The notes below the pieces were generated by a model, which was given only the letters and a program-made list of their open reading frames with translations, was not told the DNA's origin and did no database searches. This document shows positions 1 to 5,449 of a stretch of 5,753 bases of DNA, in pieces. Origin of the DNA: Actinomycetota bacterium (GTDB taxonomy: Bacteria > Actinomycetota > Actinomycetes > Actinomycetales > Microbacteriaceae). Made by a program: the position numbers and the translations under genes. Each line of letters begins with the position of its first letter. Positions within the stretch are counted from its first letter, which is position 1. The DNA is taken from assembly GCA_009704155.1 (NCBI GenBank), contig WLES01000065.1, positions 1 through 5,753 on the forward strand, read 5' to 3'.

Positions 1-1
1 C

Positions 2-1330
2 CTCATCGACGAAGCCGGCGCACGCATGCGCCTCTCCATTCTTTCTTCGCCGCCCGAGCTGCGCGAATTCGACGACAAGATCGCCGAAGTTCGCAAGAAG
101 AAGGAATCGGCCATCGAAGAGCAGGATTACGAAAAGGCTGCCCAGTTCCGCGATGAGGAGAAGCAACTTCTCGGAGAGCGCCTCCGGCTTGAAAAGGAAT
201 GGCGCAAGGGTGAAAAGGGCGACACCGGAACGGTTGATGAAGGAGTCATCGCCGAGGTTCTCGCACAGGCAACCGGAATTCCCGTCTTCAAGTTGACCGA
301 AGAGGAAAGTGCACGTCTCCTCATGATGGAGAAGGCACTTCACCAGCGAGTGATCGGCCAGGAAGAAGCTATTGCCGTTCTCTCGAAGACGATCCGACGC
401 ACCCGTGCTGGGCTCAAAGACCCGAAGCGCCCTTCTGGTTCGTTTATCTTCGCCGGTCCGACCGGTGTCGGAAAGACCGAGCTCGCAAAAGCTCTCGCCG
501 AGTTCCTGTTTGACGATGAAGATGCACTCATCGCTCTCGATATGTCGGAGTACGGCGAGAAGCACACAGCATCGCGCCTCTTCGGCGCCCCTCCCGGATA
601 TGTCGGTTTCGACGAGGGTGGGCAGCTCACCGAGCGCGTTCGACGCAAGCCCTTCAGTGTCGTGCTGTTCGATGAAATCGAAAAGGCTCACCCCGACATC
701 TTCAACTCGCTGTTGCAGGTTCTCGAGGAAGGCCGTCTCACTGACGGCCAGGGGCGAGTCATCGACTTCAAGAACACTGTCATCATCATGACGACCAACC
801 TCGGAACCAAGGACATCACGGGTGGACCGGTCGGGTTCGTTCTTGAGGGCAACTCGGAGCAGACCTACAAGGCCATGCGCTCGAAGGTCATCGAAGAACT
901 CAAGAAGCACTTCAAGCCAGAGTTCCTCAACCGTGTCGATGAGACGATCGTGTTCCCGCAGCTCACGCAAGACGAACTGTTGCAGATTGTCGACCTCTTC
1001 GTTCGCCGTCTCCGCGAGCGCATGCTCGACCGCGACATGACGCTCGACGTGACCGACGCTGCTCGTCGCGAGTTGCTGACGATTGGCTGGGACCCCATGC
1101 TCGGTGCACGACCTTTGCGTCGCGCAATCCAGCACGAGGTCGAGGACATGCTCTCCGAGCAGATCTTGCACGGTGAACTTCAGGCCGGAAGCCACGTTCT
1201 TGTTGACTTCGTCGATGGTGAGTTCACCGCAGTTACGACGGGTGCCCTCGCGCTTCCGGACGTCGCCGCGGTCGAGGTTGACGCCATTGCTGAAGAGCAG
1301 GCAGCAGCGGAAAAGCCAGCCGACGACTAG
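2..1330 (+). CDS. clpC: ClpC, ATP-dependent Clp protease ATP-binding subunit (C-terminal half, 5' end outside window)
   Basis: This is the Hsp100/AAA+ unfoldase that recognises, unfolds and threads substrates into the ClpP chamber in the cytoplasm. The reading frame is open to the left edge, so the first internal Met at 26 is not the start. 442 residues are visible, about half of a typical ClpC of roughly 850. In order there are the end of AAA domain 1 (LIDEAGARMR), a UVR-type coiled-coil middle region (about residues 25-65), and AAA domain 2. Domain 2 has Walker A GPTGVGKT (152-159), pore loop GYVG (199-202), Walker B VVLFDE (220-225), sensor 1 TTN (264-266), the arginine finger in FLNRVDE (Arg 311) and sensor 2 GARPLRR (Arg 370). 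A VGF tripeptide (277-279) matches the ClpP-docking loop, which argues for ClpC rather than ClpB. The protein ends in an Ala/Glu-rich acidic tail and a TAG stop. No clear terminator follows. Confidence 0.97.
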   Translation, partial: LIDEAGARMRLSILSSPPELREFDDKIAEVRKKKESAIEEQDYEKAAQFRDEEKQLLGERLRLEKEWRKGEKGDTGTVDEGVIAEVLAQATGIPVFKLTEEESARLLMMEKALHQRVIGQEEAIAVLSKTIRRTRAGLKDPKRPSGSFIFAGPTGVGKTELAKALAEFLFDDEDALIALDMSEYGEKHTASRLFGAPPGYVGFDEGGQLTERVRRKPFSVVLFDEIEKAHPDIFNSLLQVLEEGRLTDGQGRVIDFKNTVIIMTTNLGTKDITGGPVGFVLEGNSEQTYKAMRSKVIEELKKHFKPEFLNRVDETIVFPQLTQDELLQIVDLFVRRLRERMLDRDMTLDVTDAARRELLTIGWDPMLGARPLRRAIQHEVEDMLSEQILHGELQAGSHVLVDFVDGEFTAVTTGALALPDVAAVEVDAIAEEQAAAEKPADD

Positions 1331-1395
1331 TCGCAACACTCGGCGCAACGACACACCAATCGGCGCGCCAGCCCGAAACCGCGCTTGTCCGACCG

Positions 1396-1407
1396 TAACC
1401 TGACGGT
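1396..1407 (+). promoter_or_regulatory. Possible leaderless-type promoter -10 box with a short inverted repeat before the membrane-protein gene
   Basis: TAACCT at 1396-1401 fits the actinobacterial TAnnnT -10 pattern and ends six bases before the ATG at 1408, so transcription could begin at the start codon itself. No Shine-Dalgarno-like sequence precedes this ATG. A 5-bp inverted repeat, ACCGT (1392-1396) and ACGGT (1403-1407), brackets the box and could be an operator or chance. I see no good -35 element, so this is a tentative call. Confidence 0.3.
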
Positions 1408-1983
1408 ATGTCGTGGATTCTTGAACCTCGTGGTCCGCTGCCCGCCAACGTGTATCACGTTCGACGTTTAATCACCGTCGCGATTCTCGGCGGAGTCCTC
1501 GTTGGGCTCGGCGGTATTGCCAGCGCACTGTTTGGCGGCGGCAACAGCACGAATCCGGCCGCGACCCCAGGTTCTACGTCGGGGGCGATTCCCGAATGTG
1601 ACCCCAGCCAGATAAACATTTTTGCCGTGACGGATCACGCGTCCTACGGCGAGGGGGAGAAGCCGAAGTTCTCGATGACCATCACTAACAACAGTGACGC
1701 GGTGTGCACGGTTCAGGCCGGGACTGACAAGCAGAAGTATGTCGTAACGAGTGGTAGCGACACGATTTGGGACTCGACCGTGTGTCAAAAGGACCCAGCT
1801 CCCTTCGTGCAAGAGTTCCAGGCAAAAGAATCCATCACCACGAACCCCCTTGAGTGGGGTGTTGCCCGCAGTGACAACTGTGACAACGGCACCCCAGCTG
1901 TCGGCGGAGGGGCTTCGTACCAGTTGACCGTTCACCTCGGCGATATCGTCTCAGCTGAAACTGCTCAGTTCCTTCTGTACTAG
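1408..1983 (+). CDS. Single-pass membrane protein with extracellular four-cysteine domain, unknown function
   Basis: I do not recognise this 191-residue protein as a named family. A short N-terminus with basic residues (Arg 8, Arg 19, Arg 20) precedes one hydrophobic segment at about 21-43. A low-complexity Gly/Ser/Thr/Pro linker (44-61) and a C-terminal domain (62-191) follow. Positive-inside reasoning places the domain outside the membrane. The domain has four cysteines (64, 100, 126, 158), enough for two disulfides, and alternating polar/hydrophobic strands with the phrase MTITNNSDAVC. That resembles small secreted beta-sandwich domains of actinobacteria, but this is inference. The ATG is 77 bases after the clpC stop on the same strand, so read-through from clpC is possible. 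A GTG at 1450 is an alternative start but would leave few residues before the membrane segment. No enzyme motifs are visible. Confidence 0.8.
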   Translation: MSWILEPRGPLPANVYHVRRLITVAILGGVLVGLGGIASALFGGGNSTNPAATPGSTSGAIPECDPSQINIFAVTDHASYGEGEKPKFSMTITNNSDAVCTVQAGTDKQKYVVTSGSDTIWDSTVCQKDPAPFVQEFQAKESITTNPLEWGVARSDNCDNGTPAVGGGASYQLTVHLGDIVSAETAQFLLY

Positions 1984-1990
1984 TCGGACC

Positions 1991-2003
1991 GGGAATTTTT
2001 CCC
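1991..2003. repeat. Perfect 5-bp inverted repeat with T-rich centre (GGGAA-TTT-TTCCC)
   Basis: The sequence GGGAATTTTTCCC lies seven bases after the stop of the membrane-protein gene. It is a perfect 5+5 inverted repeat around three T bases. It could be a protein-binding site for the promoter region that follows, or a very weak hairpin. The stem is short and no T-run follows it, so I do not call it a terminator. Confidence 0.35.
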
Positions 2004-2010
2004 ACAGCCG

Positions 2011-2050
2011 TTTACTAATGACAGAGCAAAAGCAAATTATTTGTCACTAA
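2011..2050 (+). promoter_or_regulatory. AT-rich block with near-perfect inverted repeat, probable promoter region of the small-protein/TPR operon
   Basis: This is the most AT-rich stretch in the window and lies between the membrane-protein stop and the operon start at 2175. TAATGACA (2016-2023) and TGTCACTA (2042-2049) form an inverted repeat matching at 7 of 8 positions across an 18-base spacer. AATTAT (2035-2040) could act as a -10 box with TTTACT (2011-2016) as a weak -35 at 18-bp spacing. No element matches consensus well. Position and composition support a regulatory role; the exact boxes are guesses. The leader to 2175 would be about 130 bases. Confidence 0.3.
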
Positions 2051-2164
2051 GCGGCGTGTCGACACTCAACCATGTCGGTGCTCGGTGGCAGAGTTGCTCT
2101 TCCCAGCACCGTCGAAACTGGCAATGGCGTCCGTCTCTCGAGGTGATTCTGTCAACCGTTTGAG

Positions 2165-2169
2165 AGGAG
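2165..2169 (+). promoter_or_regulatory. Shine-Dalgarno AGGAG deciding the start of the 65-residue protein
   Basis: AGGAG, within a longer purine run at 2162-2172, lies five bases before the ATG at 2175. It is the clearest ribosome binding site seen in the window. It selects this ATG over the in-frame GTG at 2085, which lacks such a site. Confidence 0.75.
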
Positions 2170-2174
2170 AAGCC

Positions 2175-2372
2175 ATGACCCACAAATTCGGATTAACTCC
2201 GTTCCCGCTCACCATCACACGCACGAGCCGACTTCCGAGGAAGCGCTTGATCGTTGAGGTGCCGGCGCCGTCCGCGGCCACCACCCCCGCGGCCACCACA
2301 CCGGTGGTTCCGGCGGAGTTAGCGCAGGAGCGCAACACCGATTCCCCTGAGGCGGAAGGCGGCAACGAATGA
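2175..2372 (+). CDS. Small hypothetical protein, basic N-terminal half and Pro/Ala/Thr-rich linker
   Basis: This 65-residue protein matches no family I recognise. Its first 20 or so residues mix hydrophobic and polar positions, followed by a basic patch RTSRLPRKR (16-24) and a short beta-like LIVEV (25-29). Next comes a Pro/Ala/Thr-rich stretch that repeats AATTP twice (34-43), and then an acidic tail. There is no membrane segment or signal peptide. The strong AGGAG at 2165-2169 fixes the ATG. Its TGA overlaps the next gene's ATG as ATGA (2369-2372), so translation of the two is probably coupled and the products may act together. An in-frame GTG at 2085 would give 95 residues but has weaker initiation signals. 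That it is translated is likely; any role is unknown. Confidence 0.7.
   Translation: MTHKFGLTPFPLTITRTSRLPRKRLIVEVPAPSAATTPAATTPVVPAELAQERNTDSPEAEGGNE
2272..2299 (+). repeat. Tandem duplication, 13 identical bases at a 15-base period
   Basis: CCGCGGCCACCAC occurs at 2272-2284 and again at 2287-2299. The 15-base period is five codons, so the repeat adds one AATTP unit in frame to the linker of the small protein. It probably arose by slippage or small duplication. Confidence 0.8.
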
Positions 2373-3871
2373 GTGACGACTTCGAGCAGTTCGAAGACAT
2401 GGAGGAAAGCGAGCTCTGGGAACAAACAACTCACGGGCCCTCTGAAACGCGAATCCACGCGCTCATGACTCTCGCCCATCGAGCGACTGACACACTTGCG
2501 CACGCGCAAGCAGCGAGCATTCAGGAGCGCATCGCTGACCTCTACTTGGAAGCGAAAAAGACGGACGACGCGCTCGTCGCTTACGCGCGCGCCATCAGTG
2601 CGTGGCAAGAGGTTGAGGAATGGGAGAACATCGAAACACTCCGCGTCAAGGCTGAAGCCCTCAGCGATTCCCTGTTCGAGGCTGGTGCGTGGCGCGAGTT
2701 CTACTCCGCGTACGGATGGGCGGCGTACCTACGCCGCGCGTATGTCGTCGCTCTCGAATACGTAGAGAAGGCAATCGCCTGTACGGAGGAATCCGGATCG
2801 ACTCACTATCGAGCGCTGCACCTTTGTCAAAAGGGCGTTCTTACCGCCGCTCTTGGCCGATCGGCGGACGGAATTGTGTTCCTGCAGGAAGGCCTTTCAC
2901 TAGCCCGTGAAGAGAGCAATCTGTTCATGGTGGCGGATATTCTTGCCGACCTGTCGATTATTCAATCGAGGACATTGGATCGAGAAGCCGCACTCGCCAC
3001 CGCTCAGGAAGCCGCGGCTCTGCTTACCGAAATTCCTCCCTTCGTTCCACTTCACTTCCGGGTGAAGTTTGCGCTCGGTAATGCCTACCTGTGCACGGGT
3101 TCGACGCTCCTCGCCTTCCAGACCTTCGAATCGATTCACGCTGACCTCCCCAATTACCTCAAGGCGAAGACGCTGATTCGGATGTCGGAGTGCGGGTATG
3201 ACGATGAAATGTGGGAATCGCGCGCCTATACGGTGGCAAAGAACTCCAACGCGTTTGACCTCGTTGATCACATCGAGGTGACTCGAGCGATGCGCGCTGA
3301 CCCCGCCACAGCAATCGCATCGCTGACCTCGGTGATTGAACGGACCATCGAACGCGATGATGACGTGACTCGCGATGAAGCCCGATTGGTTCTGGCGCGG
3401 AAACTGTGCGACGCTGGCCGTCACGCAGAGGCCGTCGAGCAACTCACCATTCTCTCCGTCGCAAACTTCGGAGACGACGCCTACAAGATATTGACGTATC
3501 TCATTCTGCGCGCCGACGCACTTATCGCTGTCGGTGAGCTGGTTGAAGCGCGGTCAATCGCGTTGGCCCTGTCACGGCTTGATCGGCGCTGGGAAGTGAT
3601 TGACGCGATAGCCGAGGGTTACTGGCAACTCGCAACAATCGAACTCGCAGCGAACGGCCCGACGATTGAGTGGGAGCGTCTCGCAAACCAGTGCATTTCG
3701 CTCCTTGCCCTCGAGGGAGATTTCGCTCTCCTTCAGGAGCGCGCCGAATTTCTCAGTGGGGCAGTTGTGCTCGACAACCAGCCTTATCGCGGTTCCCTCG
3801 ACACGATGGACGCGCTCATCGCGGACATCGCAAACGAAACCGGCTCACCGAATTGGACTGCAACCAGTTAG
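2369..3871 (+). CDS. TPR-like helical repeat protein, cytoplasmic, unknown function
   Basis: The 500-residue product has no signal peptide or membrane segment. It begins with an acidic N-terminus (MSDDFEQFEDMEESE) and is otherwise almost entirely amphipathic helix. Degenerate TPR-like helical hairpins can be seen at about 47-80, 146-180, 186-219, 224-256, 336-365 and 371-403, with small residues (Ala/Gly) at the packing positions and phrases such as ADLYLEAKKTDDALVAYARA. TPR arrays normally act as protein-binding scaffolds, so a partner or chaperone-like role is a reasonable inference. No catalytic or DNA-binding motif is visible. The start is fixed by the ATGA overlap with the 65-residue gene, implying translational coupling. 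The TAG stop overlaps the stop of convergent radA by four bases. The specific function is unknown. Confidence 0.85.
   Translation: MSDDFEQFEDMEESELWEQTTHGPSETRIHALMTLAHRATDTLAHAQAASIQERIADLYLEAKKTDDALVAYARAISAWQEVEEWENIETLRVKAEALSDSLFEAGAWREFYSAYGWAAYLRRAYVVALEYVEKAIACTEESGSTHYRALHLCQKGVLTAALGRSADGIVFLQEGLSLAREESNLFMVADILADLSIIQSRTLDREAALATAQEAAALLTEIPPFVPLHFRVKFALGNAYLCTGSTLLAFQTFESIHADLPNYLKAKTLIRMSECGYDDEMWESRAYTVAKNSNAFDLVDHIEVTRAMRADPATAIASLTSVIERTIERDDDVTRDEARLVLARKLCDAGRHAEAVEQLTILSVANFGDDAYKILTYLILRADALIAVGELVEARSIALALSRLDRRWEVIDAIAEGYWQLATIELAANGPTIEWERLANQCISLLALEGDFALLQERAEFLSGAVVLDNQPYRGSLDTMDALIADIANETGSPNWTATS
3851..3869. other. Small hairpin at the convergent gene ends (TPR gene / radA)
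   Basis: AATTGG (3851-3856) can pair with CCAGTT (3864-3869) across a 7-base loop, with one G-T wobble. It ends inside the shared TTAG stop tetranucleotide at 3868-3871. It is the only local structure I see that could mark transcript ends for both genes. It is weak and has no T-run on either strand, so it is not called a terminator. Confidence 0.2.
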
Positions 3872-5184
3872 GTCGTGGCTCGGCGAACCGCTTCCGTGAG
3901 GGTTTTGGCTGAGTGGTCAAGAACGGTAGTGAAGCCGAGGCGGTTCGCTTCGGTAGCCCGAAGCTGGTGGGCCGTGACGGCACGGATGTCTCCAGACAGA
4001 CTGATTTCGCCTGTTGCGACCAGTTCGGCGGGCAGCGCAACGTCTTTCGCTGCGCTCGCGAGAGCTAGTGCAATCGCCAGGTCAGCTCCGGGTTCCGTGA
4101 TCCGGATTCCGCCAACGGTTGACACGTAAACATCGGATGCGTGGAACGGGATTCGCGCTCTGCGTTCGAGAACTGCCAGCAACATCGCAACACGAGAGGA
4201 ATCGACACCGTTTGTCACTCGCCTGGGTTGAGGCGCGTTGCTCGGCACAATGAGTGCTTGAATCTCGACGGGCAGCGCGCGACGGCCTTCCATCGCGATT
4301 GTCGTGCAGGTTCCGCTCACGGGTGAACCTGACTGTGAACGGAAGAGCGCCGACGGATCGGGAACCTCCGTGATACCCGTGCCCACCATCTCGAAACATC
4401 CAACCTCGTCTGTTGGGCCAAAGCGGTTCTTGAGCGCGCGGACAAATCGGAGCGATGTCTGGCGGTCGCCTTCGAAATGCAGGACGACGTCAACGAGGTG
4501 CTCGAGCAATCGCGGCCCTGCAATCGTTCCGTCTTTCGTAACGTGACCAACAACGATGATCGGAAGGTTTCGCTCCTTCGCAACGCGCACGAGCGTAGCT
4601 GCGACTTCCTTCACTTGCGCAACGCCACCGGCGAGCCCGTCGATAGTGTCCGACGCAATGGTTTGCACTGAGTCGACGATGACGAGAGCCGGCTGAACCT
4701 GGTCGATGTGACCGAGAACAGTGCTCAGGTCAGTTTCGGCGGCAATGAAGAGTGTGTCGATGAGCGTGTTGGTGCGACCTGCTCGAAGCCGAACCTGGCT
4801 GGCGGATTCCTCCGCGCTCACGTAAAGGACGCGTGCACCTGTCGACGCAACCCGCCCCGCGACATCGAGAAGAAGAGTTGATTTGCCGACGCCCGGTTCA
4901 CCGGAAAGAAGCACGGCTGCACCGGGAACAATCCCACCGCCGAGAACGCGATCGAATTCGTTGATTCCGGTGGCTCGGTGCGAAGCGTCGTCAGTGGTGA
5001 CTTCCGTGATCGGAACGGCTCGGCGAGTTTCAGGAACGCCCTTAGCTGTGGTGCGGCCACCGGTTGGCTCCGCACCCGTCTCACGGACGGTGTCCCACTG
5101 CTGACACTCGCCACAACGGCCGACCCATTTGGTCGTCGACCACCCGCATTCACTGCAGCGGAATGAGGTTGTTGTACGGGCCAT
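3868..5184 (-). CDS. radA: RadA, DNA repair protein (RecA-like ATPase with Lon-like C-terminal domain)
   Basis: RadA (also called Sms) is a DnaB-like/RecA-fold motor that promotes branch migration of recombination intermediates in homologous recombination and repair. The 438-residue product has all expected parts. An N-terminal C4 zinc finger uses Cys 10, 13, 24 and 27. Walker A is GEPGVGKS (95-102) and Walker B is LVIVD (167-171). The RadA-specific KNRFG motif is at 252-256. A Lon-like domain from about 270 to the end includes GGIRITEPGADLAIA (358-372), without the Lon protease role in this family. Length is slightly shorter than the usual 450-460. The ATG at 5184 matches the family start just before the zinc finger. 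An upstream in-frame GTG at 5232 has no ribosome site. RadA converges on the TPR gene with overlapping stops and diverges from tRNA-Ser. Confidence 0.97.
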   Translation of the reverse strand: MARTTTSFRCSECGWSTTKWVGRCGECQQWDTVRETGAEPTGGRTTAKGVPETRRAVPITEVTTDDASHRATGINEFDRVLGGGIVPGAAVLLSGEPGVGKSTLLLDVAGRVASTGARVLYVSAEESASQVRLRAGRTNTLIDTLFIAAETDLSTVLGHIDQVQPALVIVDSVQTIASDTIDGLAGGVAQVKEVAATLVRVAKERNLPIIVVGHVTKDGTIAGPRLLEHLVDVVLHFEGDRQTSLRFVRALKNRFGPTDEVGCFEMVGTGITEVPDPSALFRSQSGSPVSGTCTTIAMEGRRALPVEIQALIVPSNAPQPRRVTNGVDSSRVAMLLAVLERRARIPFHASDVYVSTVGGIRITEPGADLAIALALASAAKDVALPAELVATGEISLSGDIRAVTAHQLRATEANRLGFTTVLDHSAKTLTEAVRRATT

Positions 5185-5190
5185 TGCTCC

Positions 5191-5196
5191 AGCGTA
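5191..5196 (-). promoter_or_regulatory. Possible leaderless-type -10 box for radA
   Basis: On the minus strand TACGCT fits TAnnnT and ends six bases before the radA ATG, the same spacing as in the membrane-protein gene at 1408. GGAG lies only two bases before the ATG, too close for a normal Shine-Dalgarno. A TGAC-containing -35 candidate (GTGACG, 5216-5211) is spaced only 14 bp away, shorter than ideal. Tentative. Confidence 0.3.
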
Positions 5197-5245
5197 GGCG
5201 AGAGCACCGACGTCACCCTCGTTTTCCCGCACACTGTTTGGCGTG

Positions 5246-5251
5246 TAAACT
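5246..5251 (+). promoter_or_regulatory. Probable -10 box of the tRNA-Ser promoter
   Basis: TAAACT, preceded by TG, ends seven bases before the mature 5' end of the tRNA at 5259. Transcription would then start at or within a base or two of the mature end, giving almost no 5' leader. TTTCCC at 5223-5228 is a poor -35 at 17-bp spacing. Confidence 0.4.
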
Positions 5252-5258
5252 TTTCCAC

Positions 5259-5348
5259 GGTGCCGTGTCCGAGCGGCCGAAGGAGCATGTCTCGAAAACA
5301 TGTGTGGGTGCAAGTCCACCGTGGGTTCAAATCCCACCGGCACCGCCA
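5259..5348 (+). tRNA. tRNA-Ser, anticodon CGA (reads UCG)
   Basis: The acceptor stem GGTGCCG (5259-5265) pairs fully with CGGCACC (5338-5344), followed by discriminator G (5345) and an encoded CCA (5346-5348). The anticodon stem CATGT/ACATG (5286-5290, 5298-5302) frames the loop CTCGAAA, with anticodon CGA at 5293-5295. A long variable arm (5303-5320) with a GTGG/CCAC stem marks a class II tRNA, as expected for serine. The T arm is GTGGG-TTCAAAT-CCCAC (5321-5337). It is divergent from radA and followed directly by its own terminator, so it is probably a single-gene transcript. Confidence 0.97.
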
Positions 5349-5355
5349 GCAAGAA

Positions 5356-5385
5356 GCCCCCGATGCGTCGGGGGCCTCTTTGTTT
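5356..5385 (+). terminator. Rho-independent terminator of tRNA-Ser
   Basis: GCCCCCGA (5356-5363) pairs perfectly with TCGGGGGC (5368-5375) across a 4-base TGCG loop. The T-rich tail CTCTTTGTTT follows (5376-5385). It begins eight bases after the tRNA CCA end. Confidence 0.92.
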
Positions 5386-5405
5386 GGGTGGACCAGGCGA
5401 AAGAA

Positions 5406-5433
5406 GAAGGGCCCCGGTTTCCCGAGGCCCTTC
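5406..5433 (-). terminator. Intrinsic terminator of the minus-strand LADTG surface-protein gene
   Basis: GAAGGGCC (5406-5413) pairs with GGCCCTTC (5426-5433). An inner CGG/CCG (5415-5417, 5422-5424) sits beyond a C/A mismatch and closes a TTTC loop. Read on the minus strand the outer stem ends in a pyrimidine run (TTCTTCTTT) and lies 16 bases after the stop at 5450, so it fits that gene rather than the tRNA. Confidence 0.8.
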
Positions 5434-5449
5434 CGCGTTGGTTTCGCGA

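Noticed and set aside
1362..1369. GGCGCGCC palindrome between clpC and the membrane-protein gene
   Set aside because: An 8-bp self-complementary GC run is expected by chance in such DNA and there is no T-run or second element nearby.
1991..2003. GGGAATTTTTCCC as an intrinsic terminator
   Set aside because: The stem is only five base pairs with no T-run after it; a binding-site role is as likely.
2085..2174. GTG at 2085 as the start of the small protein
   Set aside because: It has no clear ribosome binding site, while the ATG at 2175 has AGGAG at ideal spacing.
2066..2608. 180-codon minus-strand open frame
   Set aside because: It lies opposite the start of the TPR operon and its regulatory region, its product is Arg/Ser/Val-rich without domains, and it has no promoter context. 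It is a shadow of GC-biased coding sequence.
2900..3442. 180-codon minus-strand open frame inside the TPR gene
   Set aside because: It is fully antisense to a well-supported gene and its translation has no recognisable domain or initiation signal.
3886..3904. AACC...GGTT followed by TTT as a terminator for the TPR gene
   Set aside because: The stem is about four base pairs with an 11-base loop, too weak, and it lies within the radA coding sequence.
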